A DNA stretch of 47,355 nucleotides from Welwitschia mirabilis (GCA_051453625.1 JBOZIK010000001.1:238803385-238850739); one strand, 5' to 3'; shown: positions 31,971 through 41,648, counted from the stretch's first letter. The notes: generated by a model not told the origin, from the letters alone. Translations and numbers: made by a program.

Positions 31971-32760
31971 ATATTAGGGGATGGACTTTATAGGCCGTAT
32001 TAAATCACCTTTTCATGGTAAAAATTACATCCTCATGGTTGTTAATTATGTTACTAAGTGGATCGAAGTTGTTCCTACTACTAAGAATAATGTCCAAACC
32101 ATTTGCAATTTATTCGAACTCATATCTTTCAATGTCTTAGTTTTCCACAAATCATCATTAGTGATTAAGAAACTTATTTCATTAATCAATTTTTTTAGAA
32201 ACTTCTTTTATCTATTAGTATTAAACATAGAATTCTATGTGCTTATCATTCTTAAACTAAGGGCCAAGCCAAAAATGCAAGTAGAGAAATTAAAAAGATG
32301 CTCTAAAAATTAGTCTATGTCAATAATCTTTAAACTTAATGATATCCTTTAGGCTTATCATACTACTTGATGCAACTCTCTAGGTTTCTCTCCATATGAA
32401 CTTACATACAGAAAAATTTATGTTTTACCATTTGTTGTTTGCTATAATTCCTATTGATTCACTTATTAACTTAACCTTGTAAACTTGGATGAAAATCTTA
32501 GAACTTAATTAGCTCCACTTGATCATTTAGATGAAAATCATACTCATTCCTTACATCATCAACTCATTCATAAAATCCAAGCCAAGTTCAAACATGATAA
32601 AAAGATTATTCATAAGAAAATTAAACAAGTTAATCTCTAAATGATTAGGACTTTATCTTATAGAAAAAGTACATTCCAATGGCTTAGTTGAAAACTCTGG
32701 TCTAAATGCTAGGGAAATTCAAAAAGTTAATGGATAAAGATTAAAAATTTATGAGTCATC
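31971..32760 (+). pseudogene. Integrase relic lacking its zinc-finger region, composite A copy 2
   Basis: An ATG-started 110-codon frame at 31,981 begins MDFIGRIKSPFHGKNYILMV and continues VNYVTKWIEVVPTTKN, the start of the integrase core. The first catalytic Asp is changed (VNYV for VDYV). The frame begins directly after the RNase H end, whereas copy 3 has about 320 more bases here that contain the Cys pair of the HHCC zinc finger. Later fragments near 32,250-32,300 (KMQVEKLKR) and 32,660-32,760 (VHSNGLVENS, then IQKVNG and RLKIYESS) match the core end and C-terminus. Stops are frequent. Confidence 0.75.
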
Positions 32761-33240
32761 TACTGATGAAACCTTGAACATGAAAGAATAAGTTGTCTTA
32801 AAAGCCTTTCTTGATGAGGAGGAATGAGGAGGACCTTTCTCTTACTATTATCTAAATTTCTTCTTATCTCATTCCTTGAATAGAAATCATGGTATTACTT
32901 AAATATCTTTTATGTATTACTATATGAAGTTACCCTGATTAATAATATTTTACTTGGGTACTTTAAGATGATAAGATTTGATTCATCAAATGTTAAAACA
33001 TTCATATGTCTATAAACTTCATTGGGAAGGAAGATGCCTTAGTTCTTTTATTCTCTTTTAATGGTATGAGCAATTACTTATTTTTACATGTTCTTACTTG
33101 TTTCTCATCCCATTTCTTTACTTTTATCCTTATAAGAGCTTGGTTATGTGAAATCTTTTTACTAAAAAAGGAAAAAGAAGAAGAATAAGAAGAAAGAAAA
33201 GAGAAATAAAGATCATGCTCTTTAAAAGCTAAAAACATGG
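32761..33240 (+). other. Spacer after integrase, copy 2 (no gene)
   Basis: Matches 36,420-36,860 and 19,950-20,396 in order. The 60-codon frame at 33,006-33,188 is not conserved in the other copies. It includes an AAGAAGAAGAATAAGAAG purine run near 33,170-33,210. Confidence 0.6.
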
Positions 33241-33496
33241 TCATCATGATGTCCTACCACAAGTGCACTGGGGCAAATTTTCTCAAGAGGGCCCTTTAGT
33301 AGTTCGATATGATAGCTATGAGAACTCCACTAGGGTATTATTTGGCCATGTTATACTAGTCTTTACTTCTCTGACAGTGGTTTCACCCCCCCTCATCATG
33401 GCAGAATAAGATTTTACTTAGAGGCTACAAGATCAGTAATCTTCCTAGTGTCATCAGAGTCATTTCTTATTTTCTAGACTTCTTTTGCATATAGTA
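33241..33496 (+). other. Conserved 3' block, copy 2 of composite A
   Basis: Contains ATGATGTCCTACCACAAG, GAACTCCACTAGGG, GGCCATGTTATAC, CTCTGACAGTGGTTTCACC and TTGCATATAGTA. It runs to the assembly gap. Confidence 0.75.
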
Positions 33497-33596
33497 NNNN
33501 NNNNNNNNNNNNNNNNNNNNNNNNNNNNNNNNNNNNNNNNNNNNNNNNNNNNNNNNNNNNNNNNNNNNNNNNNNNNNNNNNNNNNNNNNNNNNNNN
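33497..33596. other. Assembly gap, 100 N, between interior copies 2 and 3
   Basis: Before the gap is the post-integrase block; after it is the protease-RT linker of another copy. Flanks are not duplicated, so the size and join are unverified. Confidence 0.95.
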
Positions 33597-34500
33597 TATC
33601 ATCCCATGTCTGTTATCTCCATGAAATATGAAATGACAACCTAAAATGTCAGCCTAGAATTAAAGAAATTACCTTAAAGTTTGAAACATATTTTTCTATT
33701 CAACAATATAAAGAAACCCCTAATAATAAGTGACTTTCTTACTCTTCAACAAGAATTCAACTTGATCTCATTCTTAACTTCTAAAGAAAAGACCTTTGCT
33801 TGGATCCATAAAGACTTAGATACCATCCCTATTTTCATTATCTAATACAAAATTTAATTTGAGAATAATGCTAAACCTATTAGATAATCTCAAATAAGGC
33901 TCAACCTAGCCCTTAAGAAAATAGGTAAAGATGAAATTATTAAACTTATGAATGTCAAGATCATATATGCTATATCTGATAGTGAGTGGATTATCTCTTT
34001 GATAGTAGTTCCCAAAAAGAGAGGAAAATGTCCAATGTGCATTGATTTTAGAAAACTTAATGAGGTTACTAAAAAGGATCATTGTCCTTTATCCTTTATT
34101 GATTAAGTATTTGATAGAATCTAAGGTTATGCTTACTATTATTTTTTTGATAGGTATAGTGGTTATAATCAAATTTGTATAGCAAGTGAAAACTAGTCAA
34201 AACAATCTTTACCTTACCTTTTGAAATGTTTTCCTTTAAACAAATGCACTTTGAACTTTGTAATAAACCTACAACTTTCCAACAAGTAATGATGGGAATA
34301 TTTTCTAACATGATAGAGGATTCTATTAAAATCTTTATGGATGACTTTTCCATCTTCAGTAAAGCATTTAAACCAATCCTAGAAAAGATTAGAAAAAGTT
34401 TTGGGTTGATGTATAGATAGTGGATTACATTTGAGTTAGGAAAAGAGTTTTTTCCTTATCAATTATGGAATCATTTTAGGTCACTATATTTCAAAGGAAA
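33597..34500 (+). pseudogene. Linker and reverse transcriptase relic, composite A copy 3
   Basis: The best RT copy. The linker SLRKPLIISDFLTLQQE-like segment near 33,700-33,755 is followed by EWIISLIVVPKKRGKC near 33,985-34,030, then CIDFRKLNEVTKKDHCPL near 34,038-34,092, then a YYYFFDRYSGYNQIC segment near 34,135-34,180. FELCNKPTTFQQVMMGIFS near 34,250-34,306 precedes IFMDDFSIF at about 34,330-34,356. Here the FMDD box is intact. A 64-codon ATG frame at 34,226 covers the last two. A stop in the linker and frame changes near 34,100 and 34,190 still break the polyprotein. Confidence 0.85.
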
Positions 34501-35235
34501 GGATTAAGATGGATCCTAAAAAATTTGGTATCATTAAAAACCTTAGCCCTTCAATCAATGTCAAACAAGTTATATCATTTGTTAGTCATGCTAGCTTCTA
34601 TCATTGTTTTATCTATGGTTATGTTAAAATATATAAACCTCTTTACTCATTACTTGAAAAAGATGCTAAATTTGATTGGACAAATTCATGTTATCTTGTC
34701 TTTAATACACTTAAAAAAACACTTCTTTTGAACCTATTATCATAGGTCTTGATTGGAATAAGGATTTTGAACTTATGTAAGATGCAAGAAATATTGTTAT
34801 GAATGTGGTTCTTAGCCAAAAATATGAAAAATGGTTTTAAAGTCATATCCTATCTTAGCAAAACTTTATCCTAATTCCAATATAACTATACCACTACTAA
34901 GAGAGAAATGCTTGCCATCATCTTTTGCCTTTATCATCTTTGACATTATCTTCTTGATTTCTACATTAATATTTATATTGATCATGTAGCTATATGCTAT
35001 CTTATGACTAAAAAAGATTTTAATACCAAATTTATTCTATGGATCCTTCTCATGAAAGATTTTAATTTTACCATCATTGATAAATCTAAAAAACATAATA
35101 GCATTGTATATCACTTATCTCAACTTTCTTGTTCTCATGATGAACTTTTTATAAACAACTTTTTTCTAGGTGAACAACTCTTTACCATTGAGAAACTTTA
35201 TGTCATCTCTTCTACTCATCCCATTTCTTAGTATT
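34501..35235 (+). pseudogene. Connection and RNase H relic, composite A copy 3
   Basis: A 78-codon ATG frame from 34,509 carries MDPKKFGIIKNLSPSINVKQ and, further on, LYSLLEKDAKFDWTNSC, the connection domain and start of RNase H. It breaks near 34,740. A downstream 75-codon frame from 35,004 contains the DFNFTIIDKSKKHNSIVYHL segment, the C-terminal DHLSRL region. The YTTTKREMLAIIF segment lies near 34,890-34,930. The antisense frames across this region are shadows. Confidence 0.75.
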
Positions 35236-36440
35236 TTGATATTGTAAACTATATTATTACTATTAAAACACCTTAGCATTAGAACCAAAACCAACATAAA
35301 CCTTTTTTTCATAGGATCAATGGCTATGAATGGAATGAACCCCATCTTTATAGAAGATTCAAAGATTAAATCATGCATAAGTGCAAAAGCCTAAAATCCT
35401 AAAGACCATAATGAAAATTCTTCACTTTGGCTTTTATTAGTCCACCCTTTTTAAGGATTCATTTGAATTTGCTAGAAGATGTGATGCATGTCAATGTTAT
35501 GGTAGCCTAACTCATTTTCAAGATATTTCCCTTAAACCTATGCTTGAATGTGAACTTTTTGATTATTGGGAAATTTACTTTGTAGGTCCTATCAAACAGC
35601 CTTTTCATAATAAAAATTACATCCTAGTGATTGTTGACTATGTTACTAAGTGAGTTGAAACTATTCCTACTATCAAGAATAATGCCTAAACTATTTGCAA
35701 CTTTGTTCGAACTTATATCTTTCAACATTTTAATTTTCTTAGAATATCATTAATAATTAAGGAACTTATTTCATTAATTACCTTTTTTGAAAACTTCTTT
35801 TATCCATTGGTATTAAACATATAATTGCATATGCTTATCATTCTCAAACTAATGATTAAGTCAAAAATACAAATAGAGAAATTAAAAAGATGATCCAAAA
35901 ATTAGTCTCTATCAATAAGAGAACTTGGTCCTCTAAACTTAATGATGTTATTTGAGCTTACCATACTACTTAACACAATTCTCTAGGTTTCTCACAATCT
36001 GATCTTGTGTATAGAAAAGTTTGTATCTTAATAGTTAATGTTTACTATAACTTCTATCAATTCATCCATCAACTTAATCTTATAGACTTGGATGAAAATA
36101 TTAGAACTTGATTAGCCTAACTTAACCATTTAGATTAAAAACATACTCATGTCATACATTATCAACTTATTCATAAAGCTCAAGCCAAGTTTAAACATGA
36201 CAAAAAGATTCTTCATAAGTAATTTAAACTTAGTCAACTTATCCTTTTGTATAATACCTGAGTACACATTTTACATAACAAATTAACATCTAAATGCTTA
36301 GGTTCTTATATAGAAAAAGTACATTCCAATGGCTTAGTTAAAATTTTTTATTCAAACACTAGGGAAATCCAAAAGGTTAATGTAGAAAGGTTGAAAATTT
36401 ATGAGTCATCTACTAACAAAACCTTAAACATAATAGAAGC
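35236..36440 (+). pseudogene. Integrase relic, composite A copy 3
   Basis: Frame-shifting but nearly full-length. ARRCDACQCYGS near 35,474-35,510 is the second half of the HHCC zinc finger, with both Cys visible. FDYWEIYFVGPI near 35,560-35,590 and YILVIVDYVTK near 35,620-35,650 start the catalytic core and keep its first Asp. Later core motifs are degraded (FVRTYIFQHFNFLRIS near 35,705-35,750). The C-terminus shows EKVHSNGLVKIF near 36,317-36,350 and VNVERLKIYESS near 36,379-36,412. Integrase inserts the cDNA into the host chromosome; this copy has several stops. Confidence 0.8.
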
Positions 36441-36861
36441 ACTTATCTTGGAAGCCTCTCTTAATGGGGGGAATATTCCTTTTATTATTTTCTAAATTCC
36501 TTTTTAACTCATTCCTTTGATAGATATCATGCTATCGCTTGAATATCTTTAACTTGACTTATGTATTACTTTATGAGGATACCATGATTAGTAATATTTT
36601 ACTTGGGCATTTTAAGATGATAATATTGGATTCACTCAATCTTAAGACATTTATATATATATATATATTAACTTTATTTAGAAGGAATATGTCTTGGTTC
36701 TTTTTTTTTCCTCTTTTAATGGTGTGATTAATTGGTTGTTTTTACATGTTCTTACTTGTTTCTCATCTTATTACTTTACTTTTATCTTAATAAGGACTTG
36801 GTCATGTGGGGGGAAAAATAAAGAAATAAAGACCATGCTCTTTCATATCTAAACTAAAACA
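36441..36861 (+). other. Spacer after integrase, copy 3 (no gene)
   Basis: Matches copy 2 and B1 in order. It contains an (AT)n tract at 36,651-36,669. The 62-codon frame at 36,539 is not conserved. Confidence 0.6.
36651..36669. repeat. (AT)n microsatellite
   Basis: Nine AT units in the post-integrase spacer of copy 3, absent from copy 2 and B1. Confidence 0.85.
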
Positions 36862-37123
36862 TGATCACTATGATGTCCTACCACAAGCACACCGAGGTAA
36901 ATGTTTCAAGAGGGACCTTTGGCTGTGCGATATAATAGCTGTAGGAACTCCACTGGGGGGTTAGTTGGCCATGCTATATGGGTCCTTACTCCTCTGACAG
37001 TGGTTGTACTTCTCTAATTATGGTAGAATAAAATTTTACTTATAGAGGCTATGAGATTTATGATGTCCTTGGGATCATTAGAGGTATTTCTTATTTTTTA
37101 GACTCTTTTTTTTGCATATAGTA
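36862..37123 (+). other. Conserved 3' block, copy 3 of composite A
   Basis: Contains ATGATGTCCTACCACAAG, AGGAACTCCACTGGGGGG, TTAGTTGGCCATGCTATA, CCTCTGACAGTGGTTGTAC and TTGCATATAGTA. It is better conserved between copies than much of the coding region nearby. Confidence 0.75.
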
Positions 37124-38530
37124 CTTTCACATGATTATTCTACTTTTTCAGATTCTAGTATTATTTTGACGTGAGCTAGTAACTTCATGTTTCTTTATCT
37201 TTTTATTTTATCATTCATTATTTAATAACACTATACATACTTAACATCATCATAATCATTGCCTATTTGAATGGTACTTTATGAATTTTCACATAGTATC
37301 ATGCACTTTTCATGAAGTAATTTTATGATTATTACCAAGGAAATTTATTAGGTTAGAATTTAGGGTAAATAGATAATACTCTTTATGTTCCTAGTTGTCT
37401 ATTTTTATTTTATTTTTCTTTATATGTTTTTATGGGTTTGTCAAAGTCATTACCATACTTTTCAAAACAATATTGTGATCTGATCATTTAGTAATTTCAT
37501 GTTGATTTTACTGATAGATTCTATCCATGAGGGTTGTTGTTTCATGTTTTGACAAGTGACAATGATACTCTTAAGTTTTTTATTCTTACTTTTTCATGCT
37601 TACTGAGTTCGGGCACATTTGATGAGTTATTCTGAGCATTGCTTTCTTCTACTTAGTGCATTATTTTCTCTTTATCATCCTTCTCTCATAAGTCTCTTTT
37701 TATCATGGTTATTTTTTCAGAATAATTCTTTACTTTTTATCTTCTTCCTGATTTTTTGCTGCTTTTTTTACTACTTGACTACTTTCAAACTTTTTATAGT
37801 ATTTTCTATCTTTCCAAACATCTCATTTAATTAGTTTTATGCCACATCTATCATTTCCATAACAAACAGGATGATAATCATCCCTTTTACCCTATTACAA
37901 TCTGAGACATCTTGCTTCATCTATTGGGGGAAAGGAGGGGGAAGGGGTACAAAACCCCTTTTTAATATTTTTCTGAGATATTGAGTAAAAATTTTATATT
38001 TGAAAGGATCATGTTTGGGATTTTATGATATATATTTATGATGAGTATTTTGAGTATGATTTCATATTACTTGAATAAATTTCATTGACTTTATCTAGTG
38101 GGAGCACAGTAGCACACTTATAGAATTTTCTTATAGCTATGTTTTAGTTCATTTAAAGGAAAATAATATTATGATTACTCTTATACTTTTCCCTTGAAAA
38201 ATACATTAATAAATTTTTTGAGTTATTACTACTTAAGTTTTACACAACAATTTTAGTATTACTATCTCAAGTTATGCATACACATTATTATTTTTTAAGT
38301 TATCATTATTATATTTTTTAACTTTTTATATGTGTATGATATTCATTCATTCTATTACGATGTATTTAAGTAGGAGGCTTATCAATATGTCAGTATTTGT
38401 ATCAGTTAATTTGTTTTTGATGTCTATTCCTCCATGGTAAAATTGAAATCAAATTACATTTTTCTAGTTATTGGTTATCTTAGTCAAATTAACTCATAAT
38501 ATAGTTAATCACTCACTTTATCAAGGACTA
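37124..38530 (+). other. Composite A 3' UTR, about 1.4 kb (no gene)
   Basis: AT-rich and Phe-codon-rich by chance; the 71-codon frame at 37,619 is not conserved. A purine run GGGGGAAAGGAGGGGGAAGG at 37,925-37,944 could be an internal polypurine tract. A palindrome lies near 37,843-37,880. Confidence 0.55.
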
Positions 38531-38544
38531 AAAAGGCTAAGTAG
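38531..38544 (+). promoter_or_regulatory. Polypurine tract of composite A
   Basis: AAAAGGCTAAGTAG immediately before the 3' LTR. Confidence 0.55.
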
Positions 38545-38772
38545 ATGCAAATTTATATGATTTTAAAATTATATTTTGAGTACTTTTATAGGACATTTAT
38601 ATAAGTTTAGATGCAATTCTGATGATTATGGAGAACTAATAGGATAACCATTGAAACATGCAATTCTTAGAATATTTGGAGCATCGTAGGCTTATTTTAA
38701 TATTTCATACTTTGAAGAAAGGATTAACCATGCAGAAGACTAATTTTCCTTTGAGCTAGAAGATAAAGAGGC

Positions 38773-38814
38773 CTATTGTCCCCTCTATTATCCCTGTGAC
38801 ATAGAAGATGATAG
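38773..38814. repeat. Double palindrome in the composite A 3' LTR
   Basis: CTATTGTCCCC on the left faces GATGATAG on the right, with degraded inner arms. It is in the same place as 24,313-24,354. Confidence 0.55.
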
Positions 38815-39045
38815 TACTACTAACACAGAAGAAGTCTGCGGAGTTTACTATGAGGCCTAAAGCTAGTGGACCACCTTTTAACATTGAGTGATATCCCTGT
38901 TATCATCCCCATGACAATCAAGATGAAAACTATTTTCTATCGATGAAAAAAATTATTTTTTTAATGGGGTTATGTGGCCCATGTGGATTATTAGGATTTA
39001 TTCTCTAACTTTTAGGGTTAAGCTTTTAGAACTTCAACATAAAAC

Positions 39046-39053
39046 TATAAATA
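39046..39053 (+). promoter_or_regulatory. TATA box of the composite A 3' LTR
   Basis: TATAAATA 501 bases into the LTR. Confidence 0.55.
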
Positions 39054-39792
39054 TAATTCCTTTTCTCCACTTCTTTTTCCATATTTTGTACTAGATATTC
39101 TTGTGATGGAAGATTTAAGGACAAGATATTCATCCAATATCTACAGAGAGAAGTTTACTTTGATGTTATATTGAGTCCTACATTGAGGTGCTTCTACTTT
39201 ATTATAAGTGAATGTAAACATTTATGATCAATTCAATGACTTTTTTAATGCTATTGTGAAAATGTCCATTATGGTTTAAGTTGATTATAGTTTGGTAATA
39301 GCTCTATAGTTTATTTATATCATAAAGATAACCTTTGTTAAGGTTGACTTTATTAGACTAGGTCTTGCATTGCATTTCATTTATTCCATTTCATATTTGC
39401 ATTATCTATATTTTATTTGGCATATTTTATAGTTTATGTTAGTTAGAAATAAGTGATAAACTCTTCCTAATTGATCTACATTGTAAAGAACTAGTTCTTT
39501 TGAAAAGAGGGTTATAATCTAAAAAGAACTCATCTCACTTGTACTTAATCCATTGTATTTTACGTTCATTCATCTTGCATTGCATTTTCATTTTTGTTAA
39601 CTTTCATTTACTAAAAGAGAAAAGACTAAAGATACTTTTTGAAATCAATTCTCTAACTTCTAGCCTAGTGCCTATAATAAATTACAACATTTGGGTTAAC
39701 TTCCATTTATACTAATGTGTGTTTTCTATAAGTATTATGATTTATAGGTTTTGTCAAAGGACTTAATTATTGCATAAATTCATACTGTAATA

Positions 39793-40432
39793 TTTTTAGC
39801 CCAATAATAAGATAAACTTCTCTCTGTAGCTACTAGATGAACCTCTTGTCCTTTATTATTCCATCACAGAAAAATCTGGTATAATAGATGGAAAAAGAAG
39901 TGAAATAAATGGAGGGTTTTTATAGATTTACATTAAAGTTCTAGAAGCTTAACCCTAAAATTTGGAGAATAAACCCTAGAAACCCACATGAGCTACATAA
40001 CTCCATTACAAAGATAATTCTTTTCTATCCATAGAAAAAAGCTATTGTCCTAAATGTCATTGGAATGACAATGGGTACATAATTCCATGTTAAAAGGTGG
40101 TCCATTAGCTTCAAGCCCTATAGTCAACTCCATAGACTCCATCCATATCAGTAGTATTGTTGTCTTGCCTATCATGGGGATGATAAATGAGATGACAAGC
40201 CTCTCTATCTTTTATTTCAAAGGGAGCTCAGTCTCTTGCATGGTTAATCCTTTCTTCAAAGTACAAAGAATCAAAATAAGCCTGAGATACATTCAAGTAT
40301 GCTAAGAATTACATGTTTAGTGATCATCCCATTAATTCTTTATAATCATCAGAATTACATCCAAACCTATATAAATGTCCTACAAAAGTACTTAAAATAC
40401 ACCATTAAATTCTTATAAATTAGATCATAATA
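39793..40432 (-). repeat. Inverted half LTR at the right end of composite A
   Basis: On the minus strand this is the first 640 bases or so of an A-type LTR, from its U3 start at 40,432 inward. It joins the plus-strand LTR near TTTTTAGCCCAATAAT. It includes a clear palindrome at 40,160-40,199 and the TATA region (39,917-39,924). The frame at 40,087-40,305 is a shadow. Its outer end is followed by GTAAG and minisatellite. Confidence 0.75.
40160..40199. repeat. Double palindrome in the inverted half LTR
   Basis: Outer TTGTC/GACAA and inner TATCAT/ATGATA around GGGG. Confidence 0.65.
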
Positions 40433-40437
40433 GTAAG
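40433..40437. repeat. Target-site duplication of composite A, right copy (GTAAG)
   Basis: Identical to 24,073-24,077. Confidence 0.7.
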
Positions 40438-40526
40438 GTGATTAACATTTCTCATCATGTAATGTTATGTAAAATATTCATCTTATAGTGTTAGGTGAAA
40501 TTTTAATCCTATAGCATTTGGTAGAG
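40438..40526. repeat. 26-bp minisatellite, right part
   Basis: Three degraded units (TCTCATCATGTAATGTTATG, TTCATCTTATAGTGTTAGGT, TTAATCCTATAGCATTTGGT), same strand as the units at 24,002-24,077. Confidence 0.7.
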
Positions 40527-40878
40527 GTTGTCATGAAGCCGAATTTCTCCACCTACTAGTGCTATTACTACATGTCTCTAATGTCATCTCTACATGTCAC
40601 TGTTCATTTCTAGTTTGTTTTACATGATCTAAAATACTACTAAACTTCTAAAAATGGAATGTGATTAAGTATGACATAGAAAATAGCTAAAGACTTGTTT
40701 TTATGATTAAATTAGTTAAATTAATATTTTTACTATTGATAAATTAGTTTAATATACTTGGTATAGATGTCAATTTTTGCATGTTATCAAACATTAATTT
40801 AAGATATAAAAACATAAAATGATAATAGGTTATTCATAATATGATTTACTTTTAATAACTTTTCATTTTTACAATATC
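40527..40878. other. Unassigned AT-rich stretch
   Basis: No gene, LTR or clear repeat recognised. It may be the flank into which the minisatellite, SINE and copia relic are set. Confidence 0.5.
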
Positions 40879-40890
40879 ACATGAGGATTT
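40879..40890. repeat. Target-site duplication of the SINE, left copy
   Basis: ACATGAGGATTT, identical to 41,103-41,114. Confidence 0.9.
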
Positions 40891-40903
40891 ACCCTGTGGG
40901 AGA

Positions 40904-40919
40904 TGCCCTAGTGATGAGG
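40904..40919 (+). promoter_or_regulatory. SINE A box
   Basis: TGCCCTAGTGATGAGG resembles the tRNA A box (TRGCNNAGYNGG). Confidence 0.65.
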
Positions 40920-40945
40920 ACAGATCACTCAACTTGTAGGTTACG

Positions 40946-40956
40946 AGTTTGAGTCC
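40946..40956 (+). promoter_or_regulatory. SINE B box
   Basis: AGTTTGAGTCC against the consensus GGTTCGANTCC: two transitions. Confidence 0.8.
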
Positions 40957-41102
40957 CAGCCCCTACCAAGGATGTTAACCTCGTTAAGAAATGGGTGGGG
41001 GCATGAAAGAGCTACTCACCTCAGGGTTTGGTCCATATGAGGGGCTCATGACTTGGCCCATTTATGGCAGATGTTCCCCATTACAAAGAAAAAAAAATCA
41101 TT

Positions 41103-41114
41103 ACATGAGGATTT
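41103..41114. repeat. Target-site duplication of the SINE, right copy
   Basis: ACATGAGGATTT after the A-rich tail. Confidence 0.9.
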
Positions 41115-41270
41115 TGATGTGTCTAACAATTATCATAATAAGCTATACAACTCTTTATATCTTAAGTAATAACCTAAATGATGATAACTCATGTGATAAT
41201 AATAATAAATATTAATTATAAAATTATAATTAAGAACAAGAGGATGAGAAGAATGATGAAATGGAAGAAA

Positions 41271-41400
41271 AAGATAGATGAAAATTACATTAATAATAAG
41301 GAGACTTTTCAAGAACTCTATAAGGAAGAAGCTCTTAAAATAAAATGTCCTTATCAAAAATTAAAAAAAAAAAGGAAGAAATAAAGGGAAAAAAATTTCT
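41271..41400 (+). pseudogene. Copia gag C-terminal fragment
   Basis: FQELYKEEALKIKCPYQKLK near 41,308-41,367 resembles the charged ELYEEALKL coiled-coil stretch at the end of SIRE-type gag. It is followed by a Lys-rich run made by A-rich DNA. The antisense frame at 41,133-41,357 is a shadow. Confidence 0.5.
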
Positions 41401-41638
41401 ATATTAAGCTAGGTAGATCATAAAATAAAGGAAGCATCGCATAAAGTTTTATTTCATGAAATAAACATAATATATGTTTATAATTTTACAAATTAAGAGA
41501 GAAGAAATTAAGGTATTTATTAAATGGAATTAAAAAATTTACAAAATTATCATAATGTTTTATACTCAAAAAAAAAAGAACTTTGAATAGGATTCTTATT
41601 AGATAAATGGAGCCTAATGATAAAATTGATTTGAAATA

Positions 41639-41648
41639 NNNNNNNNNN
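41639..41648. other. Assembly gap, 10 N
   Basis: Ten N between the copia gag and pre-integrase remnants. Confidence 0.95.

Larger units (their letters stand above)
38545..39792 (+). repeat. Composite A 3' LTR
   Basis: 1,248 bases. The first few bases of the expected TGTTGTG terminus are missing (it opens ATGCAAATTTATATG); it ends CATACTGTAATA. TATAAATA is at 39,046 and a palindrome at 38,773-38,814. It matches the 5' LTR throughout. Confidence 0.8.
24078..40432 (+). mobile_element. Composite A: autonomous-type Ty3/gypsy (Athila-like) sequence with three partial interiors
   Basis: Plus-strand order is 5' LTR (24,078-25,308), primer site, leader, then three diverged gag-pol interiors: copy 1 (26,050-29,471), copy 2 (29,572-33,496) and copy 3 (33,597-37,123). 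A 3' UTR, polypurine tract and 3' LTR (38,545-39,792) follow, directly joined to an inverted half LTR (40,432-39,793). No LTR separates the copies, but a 100-N gap lies at each junction. Gag, protease, RT, RNase H and integrase are all recognisable and all broken. Identical GTAAG 5-mers and one minisatellite flank the whole. The FMDD box and Asp-tRNA primer site point to the Athila-like group (established family traits; lineage call tentative). Confidence 0.7.
40891..41102 (+). mobile_element. tRNA-derived SINE with A-rich tail
   Basis: A 212-base insertion much richer in G and C than its surroundings. An A-box-like TGCCCTAGTGATGAGG lies at 40,904-40,919 and a B-box-like AGTTTGAGTCC at 40,946-40,956. 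The spacing fits an RNA polymerase III internal promoter. The body ends in CCCCATTACAAAG, an A-rich tail (41,088-41,097) and a short TCA. A 12-base target duplication flanks it. It would be transcribed by polymerase III and moved by a LINE reverse transcriptase. It resembles the plant Au-type SINEs in its boxes, but I cannot confirm the family. The 74-codon frame starting at 40,991 is chance. Confidence 0.85.

Noticed and set aside
37619-37834. 71-codon Phe/Leu-rich frame resembling membrane segments
   Set aside because: A T-rich non-coding stretch of the 3' UTR gives such peptides by chance; it is not conserved in B1 or E2.
40904-40960. Possible tRNA gene
   Set aside because: A and B boxes are present but no cloverleaf or anticodon stem can be drawn, and the unit is 212 bases long with an A-rich tail and target duplication, so it is a SINE.
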